From NCBI RefSeq assembly GCF_000215705.1, contig NC_015677.1, positions 2,740,001 to 2,804,000 of the forward strand: DNA of 64,000 bases, read 5' to 3'. Numbering within the stretch: the first letter of the stretch is position 1; each line of letters opens with the position of its first letter. The position numbers were made by a program, and so were the translations under genes. Shown in pieces: positions 38,035 through 47,285 of the stretch. The notes under the pieces are model-generated. The model saw nothing but the letters and a program-made list of their open reading frames with translations, was not told the origin of the DNA and made no database searches. The stretch comes from Ramlibacter tataouinensis TTB310. GTDB taxonomy: Bacteria; Pseudomonadota; Gammaproteobacteria; Burkholderiales; Burkholderiaceae_C.

Positions 38035-40572
38035 ATGCTGGCCCTGCTGCGCACCTTCTCCTGGCAGGAACTGCGCCAGCATCCCTGGCGCAGCGCCGCG
38101 GCCGCCGCCGCGGTGATGCTGGGCGTGGCCCTGGCCTTTGCCGTCCACCTGATCAATGCCTCCGCGCTGAGCGAATTCTCCAGCGCGGTGCGCTCCGTCA
38201 ACGGCCAGCCCGACCTGGAGCTGCGGGCCGTGCAGGGCGGCTTCGACGAATCGCTGTTCGCCCGCGTGGCGGCGCATCCGCGGGTGGAGCTCGCCAGCCC
38301 GGTGCTGGAGCTGGTCACGCTGGCGGCCACCGCGGACGGGCGGCGCCAGCCGCTGCGCGTGCTGGGGGTGGATGCGCTGGTGGTGGCCACCCTGGCGCCG
38401 GCGCTGCTGCCCGCGGCCGCCGAGGGCGCGGACCGCTTCGCGCTGTTCGCGCCCGACACGCTGTTCCTCAACCCGGCGGCGCGCCAGCTGCTGGGCGACG
38501 GGGGCATCGAGGTGCAGACCGGGCTGCGGCTGCGGACCCTGCGCGTGGCCGGCACGGTGTCGGCCGGCGGGGCGCCGCTGGCGGTGATGGACATCGCCGC
38601 CGCGCAGGATGCCTTCGCGCGCCAGGGCCAGCTCACCCGCATCGACCTGCGGCTGCGCCCGGGCACGGAGCACGGCGCCTTCATCCGCTCGCTGCAGCTG
38701 CCGGCGGGCGTGACGGCGGCCGAGCCGGGCGATGCCGCCGAGCGCGTGAGCAATCTCTCGCGCGCCTACCGCGTCAACCTGACGGTCCTGGCCCTGGTGG
38801 CGCTGTTCACCGGCGGTTTCCTGGTGTTCTCGGTGCTGTCGCTGAGCGTGGCCCGGCGCACGCAGCAGCTGGCGCTGCTGGGCGTGCTGGGCCTGACGGC
38901 GCGCCAGCGGCTGCGCCTGGTGGTGGCCGAGTCGGTCGCGCTGGGCGCCGCGGGCAGCCTGGCCGGCATCGCCCTGGGCACGGCGCTGGCCGCGCTGGCG
39001 CTGCGGCTGCTGGGGGGTGACCTGGGCGGCGGCTACTTCCAGGGGGTGGCGCCGACCCTGCAGTGGAGCGCGCCGGCGGCAACCACCTATGGCGTGCTCG
39101 GCGTGGTCGCGGCGGCCGCGGGCGGCTGGTTCCCGGCGCGGCTGGCCCAGGCGCTGCCGCTGGCCCAGGCGCTCAAGGGCCTGGGCGGGGCGGGCCAGGC
39201 CGGGCGGCGCCCGCGCGGCTGGAGCCTGGCGCTGGTGGCGCTGGCCGGCCTGCTGGCGCTGCTGCCGCCGGTGGCCGGCATCCCGCTGGCGGCCTACCTG
39301 TCGGTGGCGCTGCTGCTGGTGGGCGGCATCGCCGCCCTGCCCTGGGCCGTGGGCGCGGTGTACGACCGGCTGGCGCCGCTGCTGGCGCACCGCGTGCTGC
39401 CGCTGCTGGCGGTGGAGCGCGCGCGCCGCGTGCGCGAGAGCGCCGCGGTGGCGGTCAGCGGCGTGGTGGCTTCGCTCAGCCTGGCGGTGGCGCTGACGGT
39501 GATGGTGGCGAGCTTCCGCGACTCGGTCACCCGCTGGCTGGACGTGGTGCTGCCGGCCGACCTGTACGCGCGCACCGCCGAGGGCACGGCCGCCGGCGAG
39601 GTGGCCAACCTGGGGCCCGGCTTCGTGCAGGCGGCGACGCAGGTGCCCGGCGTGGCACGGGTGGCCCCGCAGCGCGTGCGCTCGCTGCTGCTGGACCCGG
39701 CGCTGCCGCCGGTGGCGCTGCTGGCGCGGCGCATCGACGACCCGGCCCAGGCGCTGCCCCTGGTGGGCGCCGCGCTGCCGGTGCCGCCGGGCCGCATCGG
39801 CATCTACGTGAGCGAAGCCGTAGTGGACCTGTACGGCGCCCGGCCGGGCGAGCCCTTCCCCCGCCTGGCGCAGGCGTTCGGCGCCACCGCGTCCGGGCCG
39901 CCGGCCTCGTTCTTCGTGGCCGGCGTGTGGCGCGACTACGCGCGCCAGAGCGGCGCCGTGCTGATGCAGCTCGCCGATTACCAGCGGCTGAGCGGCGACC
40001 TGCGCGCCAACGACCTGATGCTGTGGCTGTCGCCCGAGGCGCGGCCCGAGGCCGTGCAGCAGGCGCTGCGCGCGCTGGCCGAGCGCGAGGGCGGTGCCGG
40101 CGGCCTGGTCGAGTTCGCCTCGGCCAGCGAGATCCGAGCGACCTCGCTGCGCATCTTCGACCGCAGCTTCGCCGTCACCTACTGGCTGCAGGCGGTGGCC
40201 ATCGCCATCGGCCTGTTCGGCGTGGCCGCCAGCTTCAGCGCCCAGGTGCTGGCGCGGCGCAAGGAGTTCGGCCTGCTGCAGCACCTGGGCCTGACGCGGC
40301 GCCAGGTGCTGGCCGTGGTCGCCGGCGAAGGCGCGGCCTGGACGGCCATCGGCTCGGCCGCCGGACTGGCGCTGGGGCTGGCGGTGGCGGTGGTGCTGGT
40401 GCACGTGGTCAACCCGCAAAGCTTCCACTGGACCATGGACCTGCAGGTGCCGTGGGCCCGGCTGGCGCTGCTGTGCGCCGCGGTGGTCGCGGCCGGCACC
40501 CTCACGGCCTGGCTGTCGGGCCGGGCCGCCGCCGGGCGCGACGCGGTGCTGGCGGTGAAGGAGGACTGGTGA
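38035..40572 (+). CDS. ABC transporter permease, FtsX/YbbP/AttF-G type
   Basis: The 845-residue protein is a long FtsX-type permease with ten or so helices in two halves. An N-terminal helix (AAAAAVMLGVALAFAVHLINAS) is followed by a large periplasmic domain, three helices near 250-360, a central helix group near 390-450, a second periplasmic domain (500-700) and three C-terminal helices. ARRTQQLALLGVLGLT and ARRKEFGLLQHLGLT are the repeated coupling segments, showing that it fuses two permease units. It is the probable partner of the ATPase at 36040. Its stop directly abuts the stop of hipA on the other strand. Confidence 0.9.
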   Translation: MLALLRTFSWQELRQHPWRSAAAAAAVMLGVALAFAVHLINASALSEFSSAVRSVNGQPDLELRAVQGGFDESLFARVAAHPRVELASPVLELVTLAATADGRRQPLRVLGVDALVVATLAPALLPAAAEGADRFALFAPDTLFLNPAARQLLGDGGIEVQTGLRLRTLRVAGTVSAGGAPLAVMDIAAAQDAFARQGQLTRIDLRLRPGTEHGAFIRSLQLPAGVTAAEPGDAAERVSNLSRAYRVNLTVLALVALFTGGFLVFSVLSLSVARRTQQLALLGVLGLTARQRLRLVVAESVALGAAGSLAGIALGTALAALALRLLGGDLGGGYFQGVAPTLQWSAPAATTYGVLGVVAAAAGGWFPARLAQALPLAQALKGLGGAGQAGRRPRGWSLALVALAGLLALLPPVAGIPLAAYLSVALLLVGGIAALPWAVGAVYDRLAPLLAHRVLPLLAVERARRVRESAAVAVSGVVASLSLAVALTVMVASFRDSVTRWLDVVLPADLYARTAEGTAAGEVANLGPGFVQAATQVPGVARVAPQRVRSLLLDPALPPVALLARRIDDPAQALPLVGAALPVPPGRIGIYVSEAVVDLYGARPGEPFPRLAQAFGATASGPPASFFVAGVWRDYARQSGAVLMQLADYQRLSGDLRANDLMLWLSPEARPEAVQQALRALAEREGGAGGLVEFASASEIRATSLRIFDRSFAVTYWLQAVAIAIGLFGVAASFSAQVLARRKEFGLLQHLGLTRRQVLAVVAGEGAAWTAIGSAAGLALGLAVAVVLVHVVNPQSFHWTMDLQVPWARLALLCAAVVAAGTLTAWLSGRAAAGRDAVLAVKEDW

Positions 40573-41880
40573 TCAGCCCGCGCGCCGGCGCAGCGACTGC
40601 ACCATGGGCATCGACGCCAGGTGCGCCAGCAGGCGCTGCTTCTGGCCGTCCAGCAGCCCGCTGGCGTTGATCAGGTCGGGCCAGGCCGCGGCAGCGCGCT
40701 TGACCACCTGGCGCACCGTGGAATGCGCGATGGGCTCGGCCAGCCCGCAGAACGAGCAGAACTCGCGCAGGATGCGCGGCGACAGGCGCGCCTGCGTCTG
40801 GCCGCCGGGCGTGAAGCGCAGCGCATGGCCGCGCCCGCCCAGGTAGGCGGCGTAGGCCACCACGTCGTAGGCCGGCGCCAGCCGGGGCGTGCGGCCGTCC
40901 TGGTAGACCAGGCCGAAGTTCTTGACGTGGGCGTCGTAGTTGCCCAGCAGCTCGTTGACCGCGATGCGGCGCAGCAGCTCCACCGCGGCGGCCTCGCCCA
41001 GCGCGGGCGTCTGCAGCATCAGCTGCGCCATGATCGCGTAGCAGGCGCTGTCGTCGCCGTACTTGCGCTCCGGCTGGATGCCCAGCACCTGGGCGAAGTC
41101 CTCGCAGTGCACGTGGTCGCGGCCGCCGCGCCGGTCGAAACGCGTGACGGCCAGGAATTGCCGGGCCCCGCCCAGCTCGAACGGCACCTCGCCGGCGATG
41201 GCCGCGAGCGGCTCCAGCCGCGCCTGGCAGACCTCGACGCCGGCGGCGGCGGCCAGTTGCAGCGACAGCGCCTCCACCTCCGGCAGCAGCGGGAACTCCA
41301 CCGTGGGCAGCTTGGCGATGGTGTGCAGGCCCTGGGCGTCGCGGGTGCGCTGCACGTAGCGGCCCCCCTGCAGCACCAGCGACAGCTTGGGCTGGATGCC
41401 CGACAGCGAGGTGGCCTCGGCCACCGGCTCGGCCGTGACGGCGACCTCCAGCGCGTCATGCCCCTGCGTGACGATCCGCTCCACCTCGTCGCGTACCAGC
41501 TGCGCTGGCCGCGCGTACACCGCGCCGGGCAGGTCGGCGCCGCAGGTCGCCAGGATCTCGAAGTGGTCGTCCTCGCGGCAGCCGCGCAGCTGCGCCAGGT
41601 GGCGGCGCAGCAGGCCCTCGGGCAGCATGTTCTGGAAGAAGGCCGGCAGCCGGCCGTCCTGGCCGTTGAAGAAGCGCTGCGTCGCGTGGCCGGCCCAGAA
41701 CGCGTCGCGCTCGGCCTCGCCGGCCGTCAGCGTGGCCCAGGACAGCACGGGCGGCGCGCTGCGGCGCCAGAAGGATTCGAGCGGCCGCAGCCGGGCGATG
41801 GCGCCGGGCCCCTCGCCGTACTGGAACAGCAGGCCGACCGGCTCGTCCCTCAGAAAGATGTCCAGCGCGCGCAGCCTCAA
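40573..41880 (-). CDS. hipA: HipA-like serine/threonine kinase toxin
   Basis: HipA toxins phosphorylate aminoacyl-tRNA synthetases and cause growth arrest. The 435-residue protein has the HipA N-terminal subdomain (FFNGQDGRLPAFFQNMLPEG). The autophosphorylated glycine-loop follows (TSLSGIQPKLSLVL), then a catalytic loop NYDAHVKNFGL and the metal-binding Asp in APAYDVV, so it looks active. The start is a TTG overlapping the hipB stop as TTGA, which couples the two. Its stop abuts the stop of the permease gene, so the pair is inserted in opposite orientation into a transport gene set. Confidence 0.9.
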   Translation of the reverse strand: MRLRALDIFLRDEPVGLLFQYGEGPGAIARLRPLESFWRRSAPPVLSWATLTAGEAERDAFWAGHATQRFFNGQDGRLPAFFQNMLPEGLLRRHLAQLRGCREDDHFEILATCGADLPGAVYARPAQLVRDEVERIVTQGHDALEVAVTAEPVAEATSLSGIQPKLSLVLQGGRYVQRTRDAQGLHTIAKLPTVEFPLLPEVEALSLQLAAAAGVEVCQARLEPLAAIAGEVPFELGGARQFLAVTRFDRRGGRDHVHCEDFAQVLGIQPERKYGDDSACYAIMAQLMLQTPALGEAAAVELLRRIAVNELLGNYDAHVKNFGLVYQDGRTPRLAPAYDVVAYAAYLGGRGHALRFTPGGQTQARLSPRILREFCSFCGLAEPIAHSTVRQVVKRAAAAWPDLINASGLLDGQKQRLLAHLASMPMVQSLRRRAG

Positions 41881-42182
41881 GGCGGGTCCTTGCGCCGGCG
41901 TGCCTGCTCCAGCAGCCGGTCGACCACGGTGAGGGCGGGGGCCGGCGCGGGCATGGCGCCCGCCAGGCCCTCGGCCACCACCTTGGGCACGACCACCACC
42001 TCCAGCCCCAGCTTGTCGGCCAGCGCCATCACACTGGTGATGCGCGGCGCCGACTTGCCCTGCAAGGCCTGGCGCACGGCCAGCGGCGACAGGCCCGCGC
42101 TGTCGGCCAGCTCGCCGTAGGTGAGGCGCCGCTGCAGGCGGGCGGCTTCCAGGGTGTGGGCAAGTTGGGCCAAGGTTTTCAT
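41877..42182 (-). CDS. hipB: HipB-like XRE antitoxin
   Basis: The 101-residue protein is a helix-turn-helix repressor (LTYGELADSAGLSPLAVRQALQG) with a beta-strand (LEVVVVPK) used for dimerisation in HipB. A C-terminal tail follows. It should neutralise HipA and repress the pair. Upstream is an AT-rich region with a perfect inverted repeat (42189-42216) and further half-sites, plus a TATATT (minus strand, 42219-42224) as possible -10. A longer upstream frame was rejected because it runs through the divergent gene. Confidence 0.9.
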   Translation of the reverse strand: MKTLAQLAHTLEAARLQRRLTYGELADSAGLSPLAVRQALQGKSAPRITSVMALADKLGLEVVVVPKVVAEGLAGAMPAPAPALTVVDRLLEQARRRKDPP

Positions 42183-42188
42183 CAGGAA

Positions 42189-42216
42189 ACCATCGAATGG
42201 CAGCGGTATCGATGGT
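42189..42216. promoter_or_regulatory. probable HipB operator
   Basis: A perfect 8-base inverted repeat, ACCATCGA-N12-TCGATGGT, lies just upstream of hipB. Related half-sites (TAGATGGTTT at 42273-42282, TATAGATG at 42221-42228) continue toward the divergent AttH-like gene. Confidence 0.6.
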
Positions 42217-42297
42217 GCAATATAGATGACCGGCTGCCTGTCTTCAATAGTTAAATATCTAATCCCACCAAATAGATGGTTTGCTATCGACGCAATC

Positions 42298-43395
42298 ATG
42301 CCTGAGCTGCCTCTGCCCCTCCTGCTGACCCGTCGTACCCTGCTGGGTGCCACCCTGGGCATGGGCGCGCTCGCCATGGCTCCACGCCCGGCCCGGGCGC
42401 TGCCGCCGCGCACGCTGGTGTTCCCGCGCGACCACGGCGCCCACCCGGATTTCCGCACCGAGTGGTGGTACATCACCGGCCATGCGAGGGCCGGCGACGG
42501 CCGGGAGTTCGGCTTCCAGCTCACCTTCTTCCGCTCGCGGGTGGACGCGACGCAGGCCCTGAAGTCGGGTTTCGCGGCCAGGCAGCTGGTGTTCGCGCAT
42601 GCCGCCGTCACCGATGTGCGGGGACGGCGCCTGTGGCACGACCAGCGCATCGCCCGGGCCGGCTTCGGCATCGCGCAGGCGGACGAGGACGACACGCGCG
42701 TGCGCCTGCGCGACTGGTCGCTGCAACGCCGCCCGGACGGCAGCTATGCCGCGCAGCTGCCGGCGGGCGGATTCTCGCTGCAGCTCGAGTTCGCACCCAC
42801 CCAGCCGCTGCTGCTGCAGGGGCGTGCCGGCCTCTCGCGCAAGGGGCCGGACGAGAAGCAGGCCAGCTACTACTACAGCCAGCCCCAGCTGGCGGCACGG
42901 GGCCGGCTGGGCCTGCAGGACGGGGGCGAGCTCGAACTTGCCGGCCGCGCCTGGCTGGACCACGAATGGAGCCAGGAGCTGCTGCATCCCGAGGCGGCGG
43001 GCTGGGACTGGATCGGCATGAACCTGGAGGACGGCGGCGCGCTCACCGCCTTCCGGCTGCGCCGCCCCGACGGCACCGCGGTGTGGGACGGCGGCTCCTT
43101 CCGCGCACCGGGCCGTGAGCCGGAGAGCTTCCGCCCCGGCCAGACCGAGTTCCTGGCGCGGCGCCGCTGGACCAGCCCGCTGTCCGGCGCCAGCTACCCC
43201 GTGGAGTGGGCGGTGCGCACGCCCGCCGGCCCGTACACCGTGCGCGCCGTCATCGACAACCAGGAGCTGGACAGCCGCGCCTCGACCGGTGCCTTCTACT
43301 GGGAAGGCCTGTCCGACCTGCTGGACGGCGACGGCCGGCGCGTGGGACGCGGCTACCTGGAGATGACCGGCTACGCGCAGCGGCTGCGCCTGTAG
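42298..43395 (+). CDS. AttH/CrtC-type lipocalin-like protein, Tat-exported
   Basis: The 365-residue protein belongs to the carotenoid 1,2-hydratase/AttH family of paired lipocalin domains: FPRDHGAHPDFRTEWWYITGH at the start (EWWY is diagnostic), FQLTFFRSR, AWLDHEWSQELL and GWDWIGMNLEDG. It starts with a twin-arginine signal (LTRRTLLGATLGMGAL). Homologues are often encoded after an ABC ATPase and FtsX permeases (AttEFGH, NE1406-like sets), and here both occur upstream but hipBA intervenes. A function in lipid or lipoprotein handling is likely; carotenoid genes are absent. An upstream in-frame ATG at 42226 was rejected for lack of a signal. Confidence 0.85.
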   Translation: MPELPLPLLLTRRTLLGATLGMGALAMAPRPARALPPRTLVFPRDHGAHPDFRTEWWYITGHARAGDGREFGFQLTFFRSRVDATQALKSGFAARQLVFAHAAVTDVRGRRLWHDQRIARAGFGIAQADEDDTRVRLRDWSLQRRPDGSYAAQLPAGGFSLQLEFAPTQPLLLQGRAGLSRKGPDEKQASYYYSQPQLAARGRLGLQDGGELELAGRAWLDHEWSQELLHPEAAGWDWIGMNLEDGGALTAFRLRRPDGTAVWDGGSFRAPGREPESFRPGQTEFLARRRWTSPLSGASYPVEWAVRTPAGPYTVRAVIDNQELDSRASTGAFYWEGLSDLLDGDGRRVGRGYLEMTGYAQRLRL

Positions 43396-43404
43396 CGCCG
43401 CGCC

Positions 43405-44058
43405 TCACTCGCGCGGCGAGTGGGCCGACGACCAGCGCGGCAGGGTGAAGCCGGTGGCCAGCGCCAGCACGCGCAGCCCGGTCGCGGTGGTCGCGCCCGC
43501 CAGCAGGCCCCAGCCCGGGGGCAGGCCGGCATGGTGGACGGCCACCAGCACCCAGCCGCCGGCGAAGGCACACACCGCATAGGGCCGGTGGTCGTGCAGG
43601 GCCGTGGGGATCTCGTTGCACACGATGTCGCGCAACACGCCGCCGAAGGTGGCGGTGACCACCCCCATCAGCACGGCCACGATGCCGGGCAGGTCCTGCG
43701 CCACCGCCAGCTGGGTGCCGCTGGCGCCGAACAGGCCCAGGCCCAGGGCATCGGGCCACTGCATGGCGCGCTCGGTGGGCGCGAAGTGGCGCGCCCGCAG
43801 GAAGGCCATGGCGGCGATGCACAGGGCCAGCAGGCCCCACAGCCAGCCGGCATGCTCGACCCAGAAGAAGGGCCGCCGGTCCAGCAGCACGTCGCGCAGG
43901 GTGCCGCCGCCGAAGGCCGCCAGGCCGGCCACCACGCACACGCCCACCGCGTCCAGGCGCTTGCGTGCCGCGGCCAGCAGGCCCGACAGCGCGAAGGCGA
44001 TGGTGGCGCCGGCCTCCACCAGGGTGTGCAGCAGCGCGAGCAGCGCGGGGTTGGACAT
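43405..44058 (-). CDS. TRIC-type cation channel family protein (UPF0126)
   Basis: The 217-residue membrane protein has seven helices in two glycine-rich repeats: GLAAFGGGTLRDVLL and VVTATFGGVLRDIVCNEIP, the FGGGxxRD-type motifs of the bacterial TRIC/YadS family. Members form trimeric potassium-permeable channels, although some are proposed amino-acid transporters. It starts 15 bases after the histidine kinase gene on the same strand, so it may be co-expressed with it. Confidence 0.92.
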   Translation of the reverse strand: MSNPALLALLHTLVEAGATIAFALSGLLAAARKRLDAVGVCVVAGLAAFGGGTLRDVLLDRRPFFWVEHAGWLWGLLALCIAAMAFLRARHFAPTERAMQWPDALGLGLFGASGTQLAVAQDLPGIVAVLMGVVTATFGGVLRDIVCNEIPTALHDHRPYAVCAFAGGWVLVAVHHAGLPPGWGLLAGATTATGLRVLALATGFTLPRWSSAHSPRE

Positions 44059-44073
44059 GGGCCGTGCAGCCGC

Positions 44074-46770
44074 TCAGGCCGGCCGGGCCGGGGCCAGCAG
44101 GCGGTCCAGCGCCGCCGGCTCCACCGGCTTGGTGACATGGTGGTCGAACCCCGCCTCCCGGGCGATGCGCCGGTCCTCGGCCTGGCCCCAGCCCGTCACC
44201 GCCACCAGCACCAGGCCCTGCGCCCAGGGCTCCTGCCGCAGCGCGCGCGCCACCTCGTGCCCGTTCAGCTCGGGCATGCCGATGTCCAGCAAGGCCGCAT
44301 CGGGCTGGAAGGCGCGCGCCAGCGACACCGCGGTGCGCCCGTCGTAGGCCACGCGCACCTGGTGGCCGTCGGCCTCGAGCAGCAGGGCCAGGGTGTCGGC
44401 CGCATCGCGGTTGTCGTCGGCCACCAGCACCTTGCGCCCGGCCTGTTCCAAGGCGGTGGCCGGCGAGTCCGGCCGGGAAGGCCCGGTGGCGGCGGGCAGC
44501 GGCACGCGCACGGTGAAGGTGCTGCCCTGCCCCGGTCCGGCGCTGCCCGCGGCCACGCTGCCGCCGTGCAGCTCGACCAGGGCCCGGACCAGGGCCAGCC
44601 CCAGGCCCAGCCCGCCTTCGGACCGGTCGCTGGCCTCGCGCACCTGCGAGAACATCCGGAACAGCCCGGGCAGTGCCTCGGGTGCCAGGCCGATGCCGGT
44701 GTCGCGCACTTCCAGGCGCAGCAGGCCGCCTTCGGCCGCCGCGGCCAGGGTGATGCAGCCGCCGGCGTCGGTGTACTTGGCCGCGTTGGTCAGCAGGTTG
44801 GCCAGCACCTGCGACAGGCGCAGCGGGTCGGCCTCCAGTTCCAGCGCCCGGGCCGGCAGCTCGATGCGCAGCCGGTGCTGCTTGCGCTCGATGAGCGGGC
44901 GCACGGCCTCCACCGCGCTGTCCACGATGGCTGCCAGCGCCACGCGCTCGCGCCGCAGCTCCAGCTTGCCCTGGGTGATGCGGGCCACGTCCAGCAGGTC
45001 GTCCAGCAGCAGGGCCATGTGGCCGACCTGCCGCTGGATCACCTGGCGCGCCAGCGCCAGCTGGTCGGCCGCCAGCGTGGGCCGCGCCAGCAGCTCCGCG
45101 GCCGTGCGGATGGGCGCCAGCGGGTTGCGCAGCTCGTGCGACAGCGTGGCCAGGAAGCGGTCCTTGCGCGCGTCGGCGTCGCGCAGCTCCAGGTTCTGCC
45201 GCTCGATGGTCTGCTGCGCGGTGCGCATGGCCGTCACGTCGGCGCCGGTGGTCATGAACTCCTCGCTGCCCAGCGGCACGGTGGCGAAGCGGAAGTGGCG
45301 GCCCAGCGGCTGGAAGAAGTCGTCGTAGCTGACCGGCCGCTGCTCGCGCATCACCTGTTCCACCACCGGCCGGTAATGCCCGGTGGCGCCGGCGCCGAAG
45401 ATCTCGTCCGTGGTCAGGCCGCGGATGTCGTCCAGCCGCCGCTGCCAGGTCGCCAGGGCCGGCCCATTGGCATCGAGCAGGCGCCAGCTGCGGATGCGGC
45501 CGTCCGGCTCGCGCTCGAGCCGCCAGAAGTGGACCTCCTCGGTCATGTTCTCGAACAGCTGGCGGTAGCGCCGCTCGGCCTCGCTGCGCGCGCGGCCGGC
45601 CGCCAGCAGGTCGGTGATGTCGGTGTGCACGCCCACCCACTCGCGCACCTGCCCGTCGGCATCCTGCACCGGCAGCGCGCGGACGGAGAAGGTCCGCCAG
45701 ACGCCGTCGTGCCGCCGCACCCGGTGCTGGAAGACGAACTTGGAGCCGCGGGCCACGGCGGCGTTCCAGGCGGCTATGGTGGGCTGGGCATCGTCGGGGT
45801 GCACCGCCCGGGCCCAGCCGTAGTCCTGGTACTCCTCCTGGCGCTGGCCGGTGAAGGCCGCCCAGCCCGGCTGCGGACCGCGCATGCGGCCGGACGGGTC
45901 GTTGGTCCACAGGATGTCGCTGGCCGCCTCGGCCGCGACCCGGAAGCGCGCCTCGCTGACGCGCAGCGCGGCATCGGCCAGCACCTCGGAGGTCACGTCC
46001 CGGGCGGCGCACATGCCGCGGTCGGGCTGGAGCTGGCCATCGGCGGCTGGGGCAAAAGTGACCTGCAGCCGGATGTCCAGCCATTTCACGGTGCCGCTGG
46101 GCAGCAGGGCGCGCACCTGGATGGCGAGGTGGCCGTTGCCGGCCGGGTCGATGGCCCGCGCGATGCCCTGCAGGTAGCGCGGCCGGTCCTCGGGATGGAT
46201 GCGGTCGAAGATGGCCTGCCGCGGCACGGTCATGGCAGCCTCGCCCATCTCGAACAGCCGGGCGAGTTCCGCCGAGATGTGGTTCTGGTTGCTGCGGTAG
46301 TCGATCTCGGCCATGACCAGGCCCGCCGCCTGCACTCCCATCTCCAGCTTCAGCCGGATCAGGTCGCGCTGGGCCTGCGCCAGCTTGCGCTCGGTGATCT
46401 CGCGCGCCACGGCCAGCAGGCCGATGATCCGTCCTCGTTCGTCCCGCAGCGGCGTCTTGCGCGTGAGCCAGTGGCGCCAGCCGCCGTCCGCCGAGGGGAC
46501 GGCTTCCTCCACCTCCACCGGCTGTCCGTGCGCCAGCACCTGCCGGTCGTTGTCCATCAGCTGGCGTGCGGCCGCCGCATCCGGCAGCACCTGCTCGGCC
46601 GTGCGTCCCAGGACCTCATGCGCCTGCAGGCCGACCGCCTGCAGCAAGGCCGGGTTGGCATAGCGGTAGCGGCCCTGCAGGTCCTTGGTGAAGATGACGT
46701 CGGCGGAAGCCTCGACGAGCAGGCCGGCCAGCAGCCGGGGATCGTCAAAGGCGAAGGTGGGCGCTTCCAT
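44074..46770 (-). CDS. hybrid sensor histidine kinase with four PAS domains and a receiver
   Basis: The 898-residue protein has no membrane segments and is probably a cytoplasmic sensor. Four PAS-like domains lie at about residues 12-130, 145-265, 270-390 and 400-515. A HisKA domain follows (phospho-acceptor H545 in ATLSHELRNPLAP), then a HATPase domain (NLLTNAAKYTDAGG, DTGIGLAPEALPGLF) and a C-terminal receiver (LVADDNRDAADTL, DAALLDIGMPELNG). No dedicated regulator or output gene is adjacent, apart from the downstream TRIC channel gene. The start at 46770 is preferred; an ATG 60 bases further upstream is possible. Confidence 0.9.
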   Translation of the reverse strand: MEAPTFAFDDPRLLAGLLVEASADVIFTKDLQGRYRYANPALLQAVGLQAHEVLGRTAEQVLPDAAAARQLMDNDRQVLAHGQPVEVEEAVPSADGGWRHWLTRKTPLRDERGRIIGLLAVAREITERKLAQAQRDLIRLKLEMGVQAAGLVMAEIDYRSNQNHISAELARLFEMGEAAMTVPRQAIFDRIHPEDRPRYLQGIARAIDPAGNGHLAIQVRALLPSGTVKWLDIRLQVTFAPAADGQLQPDRGMCAARDVTSEVLADAALRVSEARFRVAAEAASDILWTNDPSGRMRGPQPGWAAFTGQRQEEYQDYGWARAVHPDDAQPTIAAWNAAVARGSKFVFQHRVRRHDGVWRTFSVRALPVQDADGQVREWVGVHTDITDLLAAGRARSEAERRYRQLFENMTEEVHFWRLEREPDGRIRSWRLLDANGPALATWQRRLDDIRGLTTDEIFGAGATGHYRPVVEQVMREQRPVSYDDFFQPLGRHFRFATVPLGSEEFMTTGADVTAMRTAQQTIERQNLELRDADARKDRFLATLSHELRNPLAPIRTAAELLARPTLAADQLALARQVIQRQVGHMALLLDDLLDVARITQGKLELRRERVALAAIVDSAVEAVRPLIERKQHRLRIELPARALELEADPLRLSQVLANLLTNAAKYTDAGGCITLAAAAEGGLLRLEVRDTGIGLAPEALPGLFRMFSQVREASDRSEGGLGLGLALVRALVELHGGSVAAGSAGPGQGSTFTVRVPLPAATGPSRPDSPATALEQAGRKVLVADDNRDAADTLALLLEADGHQVRVAYDGRTAVSLARAFQPDAALLDIGMPELNGHEVARALRQEPWAQGLVLVAVTGWGQAEDRRIAREAGFDHHVTKPVEPAALDRLLAPARPA

Positions 46771-47285
46771 GGGCCGCCGATTCTCGCCGCCGTCCGGCTG
46801 GCGCCGGATGCTTGTTTTCCCGCCTTCCACGAGCCGCCTCCAGGCCGATCCGCCGCAGAAACGTAACTTTCTGCCTCAGGCCCGGTGGCCCCTGTCGGCA
46901 GCCGCTGCGCCTTCTTCTGCATTCCGCGTGCGGACTGTCGAGGCACCTTCACGTCGCTGCCGAGCCGCGCCAGCACTTGGCTCAGCCGTTATCGGTGGCA
47001 AATTTCGTCTTGCGTTCTTGGGCCGTGCTGCGCCCAGCCTGTGAGCTTTATCACAAAAAAACCCAAGCTCATCTTCGTTACTTCTGTAGTCAACCTCCTA
47101 CGAGATGTAGGAGCGCGGCCCATAAATTCACGCTTCTTGCTGAGGTTGGGCTCGAACTCGACCGCTGGCACCGCGAAGCCCAGGCACCGCGCTCCAGGGC
47201 CCAGAAGCCGCAGCTGATCTTTGAACAGGCCGAGGCGCAGCGGTGGGACCGCTGGCCGAAGCAGCTTCCCGAGGACATGTTGAGC
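46771..47285. other. 515-base intergenic region between the histidine kinase and GH18-like genes
   Basis: No convincing gene was seen; open frames here have atypical composition. The region contains an AT-richer stretch (about 47045-47100) with a run of seven A, and a perfect 7-base inverted repeat CTCCTAC-GAGAT-GTAGGAG (47096-47114), either an operator or an RNA hairpin. The promoters of both divergent genes should lie here, but no strong -35/-10 pair was identified. Confidence 0.55.

Noticed and set aside
37927..40428. 833-codon open frame on the - strand
   Set aside because: Antisense to the FtsX-type permease; its His/Arg/Gln-rich composition has no recognisable domain.
43420..46866. 1148-codon open frame on the + strand
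   Set aside because: It is antisense to the TRIC and histidine kinase genes, which have clear domains. The translation is Arg/Gln/His/Gly-rich, as expected for an antisense shadow in GC-rich DNA.
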